Source of the DNA: RHLJ01 sp965601955
Lineage (GTDB): Bacteria; Bacteroidota; Rhodothermia; Balneolales; Balneolaceae
Assembly: GCA_965601955.1 (NCBI GenBank)
Contig: OZ271855.1
Location: forward strand, 310,001 to 374,000
Direction of reading: 5' to 3'
Length of the DNA stretch: 64,000 bases
This document shows, piece after piece, positions 52,452 to 61,348 of the stretch; the first letter of the stretch is position 1; each line of letters begins with the position of its first letter. The notes below the pieces were generated by a model. The model saw nothing but the letters and a program-made list of their open reading frames with translations, ran no database searches and was not told where the DNA came from. Both the position numbers and the translations under genes were made by a program.

Positions 52452-55081
52452 TGGAACATAAACCACCAAAGCTAGCAGAGAAGATCCTGACCAAGCTTCA
52501 ATACGATGATGTCTGGAAAACTACGCTCGGTGACTTTGAAGAATACCATGCCCATTTGGTAGAAAAGAATGGAATCAGAGCTGCTAACTGGTGGTATTGG
52601 AAACAAGTATTAAGGTATGCTCCATCAAAAATCGTACACAAATTCTATTGGTCCATCGAAATGTTTATAAACTACCTGAAAATGTCTTTCCGAAGACTTC
52701 GTAATAGTAAAACCTATTCATTCATTAATATTTCTGGCCTGGCCGTTGGTTTAGCTAGCTTTATTCTAATCGGCCTTTTCGTACAGCATGAGCTTAGTTA
52801 TGATAAACACTACGAAGACTCAGATCGGATTTATCGGGTTAATAAACGAAATATAGATGCATACCAGGGGAATAATTGGAATGCCGTTACGCCCATGCCC
52901 CTTCATAGCGGACTAAAAGAGAACTTTCCCCAATTTGAGCATACTACCTATGTTACTGCGTATACAGAAGTGATTAAATCCGGAGCAGATTCTTTTTATG
53001 AGGACGGCTTATACGTGGGTGGCGAGTACTTCGAAACATTCAGCCATACGTGGGTTTATGGAAACCCAACAACAGCATTGGATAATCCGGAATCCATCGT
53101 CCTAACCCAGTCACTTTCAAGAAAAGTGTTTGGGAATAAAAATCCAGTTGGCGAATCAATAAGTATCATTTCGGCTCATGAGACAGATATTAAATTAAAA
53201 ACTGTTACCGGAGTAATTGAAGATGTACCAAGAACCTCTCATCTCTATTTCAGTTACATAGTTAATGAAGTATCCAGGTACTGGAGTAAAAACGATTACA
53301 ATAACTGGGATAGCAATAGCTATTTCACGTATGTGAAGTTGAGCAAACAAGCATCGTTGAATGAAGAGTTACAAGCAAAACTCTCTGACTATTACAACGC
53401 ACAAATGACGACGCAATCGTCCTACAATCCTGATAAAATACCTCAAATTGGTTTCCAACCAATGCTGGACATTCATTTAAAATCAACGCATATCAATCAT
53501 CAACGAGGTGTGAGTTTAGGTGATATAAAGTATATGTATTTCTTGTTGCTCATTGGCTTAATCATCTTGCTCATTGCCTGTGTGAACTATATGAATCTGG
53601 CAACGGCAAGAGCCATCATGAGAGCGAAAGAAATTGGGGTTCGAAAAGTAATTGGTGCGTTAAGATCTAATCTGATTATGCAATTCATTTCTGAAGCCGT
53701 TTTACTTTCATTCATAAGCATTGTACTGGCATTGGCATTGGTACGTATTCTGTTCCCGCCATTTATCGATTTGGTAAATCGGGAAATCGGAATTGATTTC
53801 TTTACGGCTCCCGGGTTTTGGCTTTCTGTTTTAGGAATCAGTTTTTTAGTCGGCTTAATTGCAGGAAGTTATCCCGCCTTCTATATGTCTTCATTAAGAC
53901 CTTCAGGGATCTTTAAAAATATGACCAAAGGAGGTAAAGGAAACACTTTCATGCGAAATGCATTGGTCATGGGGCAATTTTCAATAACCACCATTCTGAT
54001 TATCAGCTCCATTGTAATCTTTCAACAACTAGACTATATCCGTACCGCTGATGTTGGTTATACAAGAGATCAGATTCTGACTGTTCATATAAAGGATGAA
54101 TCGGTTGGAGAGCAATATGAAGCCTTAGCCCAACATTTAAAACGGAATTCAAATATACAGCAGGTTTCCATAGGAAATAAGCTACCCAATAATATTAACA
54201 GCAGTACCTCCGGCATTCAATGGCCAGGACAAGAGGAACGCATAACGTTTCACCTCCACAATGTCCATTACGACTTTTATGAAATGATGGACATTGAACT
54301 GATAGCTGGAAGGTTTTTTTCTGAAGAATTCTCTACCGATGAAAGCGATGCGTTCCTTTTGAATGAATCTGCAGTTACTAAAATGGGTCTAACTCCAGAG
54401 GAAGCGTTAGGTACCCGAATGCTTAGATGGATACGAGACGGTAAGGTAGAAGGCCAAGTAGTAGGGGTAGTTAAAGATTTTAGTTTTCTTTCTTTCCGGC
54501 TTCAACAAGAAGCATTGATGGTTGGGTTTACCAAAGCCCATGATTATAAATACCTGGTAATGAAGGTTTCCCCTGATAATCTGCAGGAGACGGTTGCGTA
54601 TGTTGAAGCACAGGTTAAGCAGGTTTCTCCGAATTATCCTTTCGAATATGCGTTTCTGGATGACGCCTTCGATAACATGTATAAAACAGATTTGAATCTA
54701 GGTACACTCCTTAGTGCGTTTACAATCCTGGCTTTGTTTATTGCTACAATCGGGTTGTTTGGTTTAGCATCCTTTATGATGGAGCAACGAGCAAAAGAAA
54801 TCGGCATTCGGAAGGTCTTGGGTGCAAATGTGCTTCAAATCCTTACTGTGGTGAATAAAGACTTCATGAAACTGATCGGCTTTAGCTTTTTAATTGCCAT
54901 CCCAATTGGGTGGTATACCATGAACACCTGGCTACAGGATTTTGCTTATAAAATTGAGCTAGGCCCCTCCATCTTTATTGGTGCAATTGCTATTGCAGTA
55001 AGTGTGGCCATCTTGACAGTAAGTTATAAATCCATCAAAACGGCAACCGCAAATCCTGTAGACAGCCTTAAATCAGAATAA
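52451..55081 (+). CDS. FtsX/MacB-type permease with prefix domain, paralog 5 of 6
   Basis: 876 residues, the longest of the set because of a short insertion in RWIRDGKVEGQVVGVVKDFSF. The prefix DNA is shared with paralog 4, the body is closest to paralogs 1, 2 and 4 (TYSFINISGLAVGLASFILIGLF, SYDKHYEDSDRIYRV). First FtsX: RAKEIGVRKVIGALRSNLIMQFISEAVLLSF. The extracytoplasmic domain is more changed (NKRNIDAYQGNNWNAVTPMPLHSG), so each copy may see a different ligand. Ends SLKSE like all others, with the TAATG overlap to paralog 6. Confidence 0.9.
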   Translation: MEHKPPKLAEKILTKLQYDDVWKTTLGDFEEYHAHLVEKNGIRAANWWYWKQVLRYAPSKIVHKFYWSIEMFINYLKMSFRRLRNSKTYSFINISGLAVGLASFILIGLFVQHELSYDKHYEDSDRIYRVNKRNIDAYQGNNWNAVTPMPLHSGLKENFPQFEHTTYVTAYTEVIKSGADSFYEDGLYVGGEYFETFSHTWVYGNPTTALDNPESIVLTQSLSRKVFGNKNPVGESISIISAHETDIKLKTVTGVIEDVPRTSHLYFSYIVNEVSRYWSKNDYNNWDSNSYFTYVKLSKQASLNEELQAKLSDYYNAQMTTQSSYNPDKIPQIGFQPMLDIHLKSTHINHQRGVSLGDIKYMYFLLLIGLIILLIACVNYMNLATARAIMRAKEIGVRKVIGALRSNLIMQFISEAVLLSFISIVLALALVRILFPPFIDLVNREIGIDFFTAPGFWLSVLGISFLVGLIAGSYPAFYMSSLRPSGIFKNMTKGGKGNTFMRNALVMGQFSITTILIISSIVIFQQLDYIRTADVGYTRDQILTVHIKDESVGEQYEALAQHLKRNSNIQQVSIGNKLPNNINSSTSGIQWPGQEERITFHLHNVHYDFYEMMDIELIAGRFFSEEFSTDESDAFLLNESAVTKMGLTPEEALGTRMLRWIRDGKVEGQVVGVVKDFSFLSFRLQQEALMVGFTKAHDYKYLVMKVSPDNLQETVAYVEAQVKQVSPNYPFEYAFLDDAFDNMYKTDLNLGTLLSAFTILALFIATIGLFGLASFMMEQRAKEIGIRKVLGANVLQILTVVNKDFMKLIGFSFLIAIPIGWYTMNTWLQDFAYKIELGPSIFIGAIAIAVSVAILTVSYKSIKTATANPVDSLKSE

Positions 55082-57705
55082 TGGATCACAAACCTCCAAA
55101 ATTAGCTGAGAAGATTCTGGCCAAGCTTCAATACGATGATGTCTGGAAAACTACGCTCGGCGATTTTGAAGAATACCATGCCTATCTCGCCCAAAAGAAA
55201 GGCACAAGAGCTGCCAATTGGTGGTACTGGAAGCAGGTCTTTCGATATGCTCCCTCAAAAATCCTTCACTCTTTTTACTGGACCTTAGCTATGTTTAGAA
55301 ATTACCTGAAAGTCGCTCTTCGAAACATCCTCAAATACAGGGGATATTCACTTATTAACATTTTAGGGCTAGCTATTGGGCTGGCAAGTTTTGTGCTTAT
55401 TGGGATGTTTGTGGTTCATGAAATGAGCTACGACCGACAACACAAAGACTCGGATCAGATTTACCGGGTAATTCGAAATGCACCACACGAATTTTACCTG
55501 GGTACCAGTTGGTATGCAGTAAACCCTACTCCTCTTTCTTTGGCTTTAGATGAAGAGTTTCCGGGGATAGAAGCCGCTACCGTATTAGATATCCGGCAGT
55601 CATTGCTCAGTACAAATAACCAACCCTTTTTTGAAAATGGTCTGTTCACTAACCAAAGCTACTTTGAATTCTTTTCTTACCGATGGCTGTCCGGAAATCC
55701 ATCGACTTCTCTAGAGAACCCAAATTCTATTGTGCTTACCCAATCATTGGCAGAGAAATATTTTGGAGATTCGAATCCAATGGGTGAAGCTATTCTGTTT
55801 ACTTATTATGACGAAGAACCATTTCTCAGAACGGTAACAGGAATTATTGAAGATGTTCCTTCCAACACCCATCTCCAGTTTGATTTTGTAGCTCCCATGA
55901 ACTCCTTGCCTGGTTATGAAAGGGAAAGTACTTTTTGGCCGAATAATAACACTTACTCCTATATAAAAATTGATGGGACCGTTTCTCCTGAAGATTTAGA
56001 AGAACGAATCAAAGCGATGTCAGACCCCCAGCTCTTGACCTCTGACTATTACTCTTCCAACCCTGAAAACCTTCCTTTCTTCCACTTACAGCCTTTAAAG
56101 GATGTCTACCTGAAATCCGGACATGTGAACTTTAACCCAGGAAAGATAAGCAGTGCACGATATGTATATATGCTTTCAGGCATCGCAATTATCATCCTTA
56201 TTATCGCCTGCATTAACTATATGAATTTGGCTACCGCCCGGTCTATGAACCGCGCAAAAGAAATTGGAGTGCGAAAGGTAAATGGTGCTTTTCAAGCTAA
56301 TCTTATTATGCAATTTGCTGCTGAAGCATTGGTCTTTTCTCTTGCGGGATTATTCCTGGCTTTAGTAATAGTTATCACTTTATTCCCGACCCTCTCAGCT
56401 TCGCTAGGGCAATCCATTTCCCTTCAGCTCTTCAATACTCCTCAATTCTGGGCCTTGTTCATAGGAATTGGCATCCTTGTCGGCCTGGTATCCGGAAGCT
56501 ATCCGGCTTTGTACATGTCAGGATTATCCCCAATTGGTGTATTTAAGAAAGCTATCAAGGGAGGCAGCACAAACCGAAGAGTGAGAAACCTGTTAGTAGT
56601 TGGGCAATTCGCTATTACCAATATCCTCATTTTTTCCTCGGTCGTCATTTTTCAGCAGTTAAATTATATCCAGTCGAGGGATGCTGGCTACGATCGTGAG
56701 CATGTTCTAACTGTACGGATTATTGATCCCGAGGTCATGCCACGTTTTGATATACTCAAGCAATCCTTTTCTTTAAATCCAAATATCCTGGATATATCAT
56801 CTGGCTCACACCCACCTATAAGAATCATAAACCAAACCAGCGGCATTAACTGGGATGGAAAACCAGAAGACATGGATCTGGATACCTTTAATGGTATCAT
56901 CAATACCAATTACCTAGAAATGTTGGATATTAACATGGTAGCGGGAAGATACTTTGATGAAGCAATCGACCCGGATACTGCCAATCACTTCATCATCAAC
57001 GAGTCATTAGCCAGAAGTATCGGTTGGACTCCAGAGGAAGCTGTCGATAAGGATTTCATTCTATGGCGCCGGGATGGAAAAATTGTTGGGGTCGTCGAGG
57101 ACTTTAACTTTATGAGTTATCATACTAATGTTGCCCCTTTGCTTCTTCGCTTTGCACCTGTAGAACGGCACTCAAGAATTATGCTCAAGATTTCTCCAGA
57201 TAACATCCAGGAAACCCTCAGCTTTATCGAAGGAGAAATAAAAGCTCTCTCTCCAGATTTTCCTTTCATGTATACTTTTCTGGATGATGCGTTTGACAAC
57301 CAATACAAAACTGAATTGACGCTCGGCAAGATGTTCAACTATTTTACCGTGCTGGCCCTTTTTATCGCCTGTATGGGACTTTTTGGACTGGCTTCTTTCA
57401 TGATGGAACAGCGGTCAAAAGAAATTGGAATTCGAAAAGTGCTTGGAGCCAATCTGGTTCAAATTGTAACCTTGCTAAATCAGGACTTCATCAAATTAGT
57501 AGGAATAAGCCTCGCGGTTTCCATTCCTGTGGGTTGGTTTTTGGCAAACAGCTGGCTTAAGGATTTCGCCTATAGAATTGATTTGGGACCCATGATTTTC
57601 ATATCCACAGCAGCTATTGCTTTAGGAGTAGCGCTTATCACAGTAAGTATTAAATCATTTAAGACAGCTACTGCAAACCCTATTGAAAGCCTTAAGTCAG
57701 AATAA
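55081..57705 (+). CDS. FtsX/MacB-type permease with prefix domain, paralog 6 of 6 (diverged body)
   Basis: 874 residues. The prefix DNA still matches paralogs 4 and 5 over about 40 identical bases (core CAAGCTTCAATACGATGATG), but the body is distinct: TM1 GYSLINILGLAIGLASFVLIGMF, then HEMSYDRQHKDSDQIYRVIRNAPHEFYLGTSWYAVNPTPLSLALDEEFPGIEAA. First FtsX: RAKEIGVRKVNGAFQANLIMQF. C-terminal FtsX: QRSKEIGIRKVLGANLVQIVTLLNQDFIKLVGISLAVSIPVGWF. Last gene of the array; no clear hairpin follows within the next 100 bases. Confidence 0.9.
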   Translation: MDHKPPKLAEKILAKLQYDDVWKTTLGDFEEYHAYLAQKKGTRAANWWYWKQVFRYAPSKILHSFYWTLAMFRNYLKVALRNILKYRGYSLINILGLAIGLASFVLIGMFVVHEMSYDRQHKDSDQIYRVIRNAPHEFYLGTSWYAVNPTPLSLALDEEFPGIEAATVLDIRQSLLSTNNQPFFENGLFTNQSYFEFFSYRWLSGNPSTSLENPNSIVLTQSLAEKYFGDSNPMGEAILFTYYDEEPFLRTVTGIIEDVPSNTHLQFDFVAPMNSLPGYERESTFWPNNNTYSYIKIDGTVSPEDLEERIKAMSDPQLLTSDYYSSNPENLPFFHLQPLKDVYLKSGHVNFNPGKISSARYVYMLSGIAIIILIIACINYMNLATARSMNRAKEIGVRKVNGAFQANLIMQFAAEALVFSLAGLFLALVIVITLFPTLSASLGQSISLQLFNTPQFWALFIGIGILVGLVSGSYPALYMSGLSPIGVFKKAIKGGSTNRRVRNLLVVGQFAITNILIFSSVVIFQQLNYIQSRDAGYDREHVLTVRIIDPEVMPRFDILKQSFSLNPNILDISSGSHPPIRIINQTSGINWDGKPEDMDLDTFNGIINTNYLEMLDINMVAGRYFDEAIDPDTANHFIINESLARSIGWTPEEAVDKDFILWRRDGKIVGVVEDFNFMSYHTNVAPLLLRFAPVERHSRIMLKISPDNIQETLSFIEGEIKALSPDFPFMYTFLDDAFDNQYKTELTLGKMFNYFTVLALFIACMGLFGLASFMMEQRSKEIGIRKVLGANLVQIVTLLNQDFIKLVGISLAVSIPVGWFLANSWLKDFAYRIDLGPMIFISTAAIALGVALITVSIKSFKTATANPIESLKSE

Positions 57706-57800
57706 ATTTAATAGAAAGCTTATCTAGGAGTATTTACTTATTACTGCTTTTGACTTAGGTTAGCATGGTCTGGTCAGGACTCATTCAAATAATTTGCCTT

Positions 57801-57962
57801 ATGAGTTCGAAAACAAAAATGACACTTAAGATAACTGCCATTGTTATCGTCTTGCTAATGATCCTAATTCAGCTGGGTTTTGTATATATCCCTGCCATCT
57901 CAGAATATACTTTTTGGATATTAGTAGGGGCCTTTGTATTGCTTCTGATCAGCACCAGATAG
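57801..57962 (+). CDS. small two-TM membrane protein
   Basis: 53 residues from the ATG at 57801 (open from 57765). Two hydrophobic segments (about 8-30 and 34-50) separated by IPAISEYTF. The ribosome-binding site is weak. It follows the permease array by about 95 nt. Such short proteins may be regulators of membrane complexes, but no function can be assigned, and the reading frame could be spurious. Confidence 0.4.
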   Translation: MSSKTKMTLKITAIVIVLLMILIQLGFVYIPAISEYTFWILVGAFVLLLISTR

Positions 57963-58028
57963 TTTTTGCTGCTGGCTTAGTGCGAAAAAAGCTGTTAATC
58001 CTGAACGATTGATGATTATGTAAGCATT

Positions 58029-58058
58029 TACATAAGAATCTATGTGATCTCTTATGTA
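58029..58058. promoter_or_regulatory. perfect 9-bp inverted repeat upstream of the amylase-family gene (putative operator)
   Basis: TACATAAGA (58029-58037) and TCTTATGTA (58050-58058), spaced by 12 bp, centred about 52 bp before the start at 58096. A TATAATCTTTG stretch (58057-58067) overlaps the right arm and resembles a -7 element. Fits a dimeric regulator site. Confidence 0.5.
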
Positions 58059-58095
58059 TAATCTTTGTTCAATCGTTGGATTTAGCTTTCAATCT

Positions 58096-59946
58096 ATGAA
58101 AAAACTATTCATTACAAGCCTATTCGCACTTACTGCTTATTCTGTAACCCTTGCCCAAGTAGACAAAATTGAACCCCCTTTCTGGTGGGCTAATATGCCT
58201 GTACAGGAGCTCCAACTTCAGCTTTATGGGGAAGAACTTGGGCATTACCGGGCAAGTCTCGACTACCCCGGAGTTATGATTAAGAAACAGCTGGCTGTTG
58301 ATTCCCCTAATTATCTATTCCTTTATCTCGAAGTCTCTCCTGAGGCTAAACCAGGAGAAATGGAGATCGTTTTACAGAATGGAAATGAACGTGCTACGAT
58401 CGATTATGAACTTAAAACCAGGGAACCACTCGAAAGAAGGAACCAGGGCTTTGATTCAGGCGATTTGATTTATCTTATGATGCCCGATCGTTTTGCAAAT
58501 GGTGATCCTGATAATGATTCTATCGAAGGAATGATTGAATCGGCTGATCGCTCTGATCCGGAACGAAGACAAGGGGGAGATATCGCTGGTGTGGTAGAAC
58601 ATCTCGATTATATAAAAGGCCTGGGCATGACCGCCATTTGGTTTACTCCCATTTTTGAGAATGATATGAGTGTTGAATACGGCGGTTATCATGGATATGC
58701 AGCAACGGATTTGTACCGGGTAGACCGACGATTTGGAAGCAATGAAGAATACAAAGCCATGATTGATGAAGTTCATGAGAACGACATGAAGGTAATTATG
58801 GATATGATTCACAATCACATTGGCGATAAGCACTGGTGGATGGCAGACCTGCCAACCAAAGACTGGGTGCATAGCTGGGAAAAATATGGACAAACTAATT
58901 ACAGAGGGCCTGTTGCCTCCGACCCCTATGCCTCAGAGCATGATTCTAACCGCCTACTAAATGGCTGGTTTGTTCGGGAAATGCCCGATTTAAATCAGAA
59001 TAATGAGCTCCTTGCCGATTACTTAATCCAGAACACCATTTGGTGGATCGAATATTCCGGAATCGATGGTATTCGAATGGATACTTATGTATTCCCGGAT
59101 AAAGATTATATGGCTCGATGGTCAAAAGAAGTACTAACCGCATATCCAAATTTCAATATTGTTGGAGAAGCATGGCTCAATTTCCCCGGTCCTGAATCAT
59201 TTTGGCAATATGATAAAGAAGGAACCGATGATGGCTACAATTCTTACCTGCCAAGTGTAACGGATTTTCCATTAGCGCAAGCCGTAGATGCTGCCTTGAA
59301 TGAAGGCTTTGGCTGGGATAATGGGGTGGCACGTATTTGGAATATCCTTACTAATGACTTCCTCTACACCGACCCAATGAAGAATGTGATCTTCCTGGAT
59401 AACCACGACATGGATCGCATTTATGAGCGTGTTCGAAAGAATGAGGCTCATTTCAAAATGGCCTATACCTTCCTGCTCACCACACGTGGTATCCCTCAGG
59501 TGTATTATGGCACCGAATTAATGATGGAACATGAGTTCCGTGGCGGAGATGACGAATATCGACGTCCAAATATGCCGGGCGGCTGGGAAGGCGATTCCCG
59601 AAGCGTATTTACTGAAGAAGGCAGAACGGATAAAGAAAATGAGATTATTGACTTTGTAAGCCACCTGGGCAAATGGCGCCAAACCTCGGATGCTGCCAAG
59701 TATGGCCAGCTTCTGCATTTTGTGCCACAAAACGGAATCTATGTGTACTTCCGAATCCATGAAAACCAAACCATCATGGTGGTCATGAATTCCAATGAAG
59801 ATGAAGTTACCATTCCCCGAAATGTGTTGGATGAGGTGCTCGATAAGTTCCAGACTGGTACCAATATCTTTACTAATTCTAATATTGACCTTTCGAAGGA
59901 TTTTGAGGTGGATGGTAAAGTAACCTGGGTTTGGGAGCTCAAATAG
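58096..59946 (+). CDS. secreted GH13 alpha-amylase-family glycoside hydrolase (neopullulanase/cyclomaltodextrinase-like)
   Basis: 616 residues from the ATG that opens a signal peptide (MKKLFITSLFALTAYSVTLAQ). An N-terminal beta domain (about 22-125) is followed by the TIM barrel with all four GH13 regions: VIMDMIHNHIG, GIRMDTYVF (nucleophile Asp), IVGEAW (acid Glu) and FLDNHDMDR (Asp). A C-terminal beta domain ends KVTWVWELK. The secreted form and DRFANGDPDNDS after region I fit SusA-like neopullulanases that cut starch-type glucans. No sus-like transport genes are adjacent. An MFS gene is convergent, not obviously linked. Confidence 0.92.
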   Translation: MKKLFITSLFALTAYSVTLAQVDKIEPPFWWANMPVQELQLQLYGEELGHYRASLDYPGVMIKKQLAVDSPNYLFLYLEVSPEAKPGEMEIVLQNGNERATIDYELKTREPLERRNQGFDSGDLIYLMMPDRFANGDPDNDSIEGMIESADRSDPERRQGGDIAGVVEHLDYIKGLGMTAIWFTPIFENDMSVEYGGYHGYAATDLYRVDRRFGSNEEYKAMIDEVHENDMKVIMDMIHNHIGDKHWWMADLPTKDWVHSWEKYGQTNYRGPVASDPYASEHDSNRLLNGWFVREMPDLNQNNELLADYLIQNTIWWIEYSGIDGIRMDTYVFPDKDYMARWSKEVLTAYPNFNIVGEAWLNFPGPESFWQYDKEGTDDGYNSYLPSVTDFPLAQAVDAALNEGFGWDNGVARIWNILTNDFLYTDPMKNVIFLDNHDMDRIYERVRKNEAHFKMAYTFLLTTRGIPQVYYGTELMMEHEFRGGDDEYRRPNMPGGWEGDSRSVFTEEGRTDKENEIIDFVSHLGKWRQTSDAAKYGQLLHFVPQNGIYVYFRIHENQTIMVVMNSNEDEVTIPRNVLDEVLDKFQTGTNIFTNSNIDLSKDFEVDGKVTWVWELK

Positions 59947-59969
59947 AAGTAAGAATATTAATTGAAGAA

Positions 59970-60003
59970 TTAAGAAGTAAGAAGTTCCCTTCTTACTTCT
60001 TAA
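59970..60003. terminator. 15-bp perfect hairpin between convergent genes
   Basis: TTAAGAAGTAAGAAG (59970-59984) pairs perfectly with CTTCTTACTTCTTAA (59989-60003), leaving a 4-nt loop. It lies 24 nt after the amylase stop and 45 nt from the MFS stop. Likely ends transcription from both sides. Confidence 0.7.
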
Positions 60004-60010
60004 CTCCTTG

Positions 60011-60029
60011 CCTGCCTGCGGTAGGCAGG
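60011..60029. repeat. short palindrome CCTGCC...GGCAGG
   Basis: CCTGCC-TGCGGTA-GGCAGG. A relative (core TTGCCGCAGGCAGG) is in the region 14502-14550. GC-rich relative to neighbours; a second dispersed intergenic palindrome class is possible. Confidence 0.5.
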
Positions 60030-60047
60030 TTCTTTACTCTTACTTCC

Positions 60048-61217
60048 TCACCCTCTCAATAGCCTGGACCGGAAGGCCACATAAGCCGCCATCACCATAC
60101 AGATTGCGATAAATACGAATCCTCCGAATAGCTCAAATTGCTCGATGATCAGACCGATTAACGGTTGTGAAACCATTCCTCCAACATAGCCCAACGTGGC
60201 CACAGAGGTTAAAGCGATGGCCCCCTCTCTTCCTGCCGCACTAAATACCATTGGGAAATTTAGAGAAGCTCCGGCTCCAGCGAGAAAAATACCAATAGCC
60301 GCTACGGTCATATTGGGTGCATACAGCGCAATAACGATCCCTACCGCTCCAACAAGCGACCCCACCACCAGTAACTTCTTGGGACCGAATCTATTTTTTA
60401 ATCGATCACCAAGAATCCTCATAAGCAGCAAAGCTCCCGCAAATGCGGTATAACCAATTGGAGCGTATTCATGAGAAACGTTTAAATGATCGGTAAAAAA
60501 TAAACCCACCCAATTATTAACAGACCCTTCAATAGAAGCTCCCAAAAAACAAATAATACCCAGGGCGATTAACCCTCCTCTGGGCAGCGAATATTTTGGG
60601 CGCTCTGCATCAGGATGAGGAGCATCCTCCGGTAAATACCGGTAGATTGATCCCAGAATCGCCAAAATAAGAAGGGATATCCCCATAAAATGAATGACTA
60701 CCGGGATATCCAGGCGAGCCATTAGAGTACCTATCAGCGCTCCTCCAAGATTCCCAAAGCCAAACCAAGAGTGGATTTTCCCCATATGTGACGTACCCGA
60801 TTCCATCTCCACCTTAGCTCCCAATGCATTCACTGAAATATTAAATGCGCTGGATACCGCACCTATCAACATCAACAAAAGACCAAGGGCAATCCAGTTG
60901 TTCATCAGGGCTATGGGCACTAGAGTAATAGCAACCATCAGCCCTGACCAAAGTACTACCTTTGTTGCACCAAAGCGGTTTATCCCAGCAGCTACAATAG
61001 GCATCATAATAATTGTACCTGAACCCCTAAGCAGAAGAGCATAACCTAATGTTGCTGCAGTGAGCACAGCCAGGTCTCTTACATCAGGAACCCTGGACGC
61101 CCAGCTTGAAAAAGCTAAACCTAGTATCGAAAGTGCTGCACAAACAGCATAGAGTTCTTTCTTAAGCTTTTTTTCCCTTTCTAAATTAACCGGGGTAGCG
61201 GCGGCGAGTTGGGGCAT
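60048..61217 (-). CDS. MFS transporter
   Basis: A 389-residue transporter with about 12 TM segments. A charged N-terminus (NLEREKKLKKELYAVCAALSILGLAFSSWASRVPDVRD) is followed by ATLGYALLLRGSGTIIMMPIVAAGINRFGATKVV, the loop between TM2 and TM3 with a degenerate MFS motif. The second half has RILGDRLKNRFGPKKLLVVGSLVGAVG, a clear motif A. The early SSWASRVPDVRD segment is characteristic of the YbjJ/FucP-like branch. The substrate could be a sugar or other small molecule and cannot be decided. Single gene. Confidence 0.88.
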   Translation of the reverse strand: MPQLAAATPVNLEREKKLKKELYAVCAALSILGLAFSSWASRVPDVRDLAVLTAATLGYALLLRGSGTIIMMPIVAAGINRFGATKVVLWSGLMVAITLVPIALMNNWIALGLLLMLIGAVSSAFNISVNALGAKVEMESGTSHMGKIHSWFGFGNLGGALIGTLMARLDIPVVIHFMGISLLILAILGSIYRYLPEDAPHPDAERPKYSLPRGGLIALGIICFLGASIEGSVNNWVGLFFTDHLNVSHEYAPIGYTAFAGALLLMRILGDRLKNRFGPKKLLVVGSLVGAVGIVIALYAPNMTVAAIGIFLAGAGASLNFPMVFSAAGREGAIALTSVATLGYVGGMVSQPLIGLIIEQFELFGGFVFIAICMVMAAYVAFRSRLLRG

Positions 61218-61348
61218 GAATTACTTCCGTAGTGAGACCCAAAAATACGGGTAAATCCTTGCAATCCAACTTTGTTTTGGACTAAGTTTCTTGCCTGTGC
61301 TTTTATTATGAATGATTTAATTTCGAGCCAATAATAGTTAGTCATTAG

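Noticed and set aside
41970..57705. Reading the permease array as a mobile element or prophage
   Set aside because: No transposase, integrase, terminal repeats or attachment sites are seen; overlapping stops and starts fit a duplicated operon.
58456..58893. A 145-codon minus-strand frame within the amylase-family gene
   Set aside because: Antisense to the conserved GH13 catalytic core, with no signal or recognisable domain.
61282..61289. TAAGTTTC in GGACTAAGTTTC, similar to the 14677 promoter element
   Set aside because: The last base deviates, no LytTR-like box lies 62 bp upstream, and no plus-strand gene follows.
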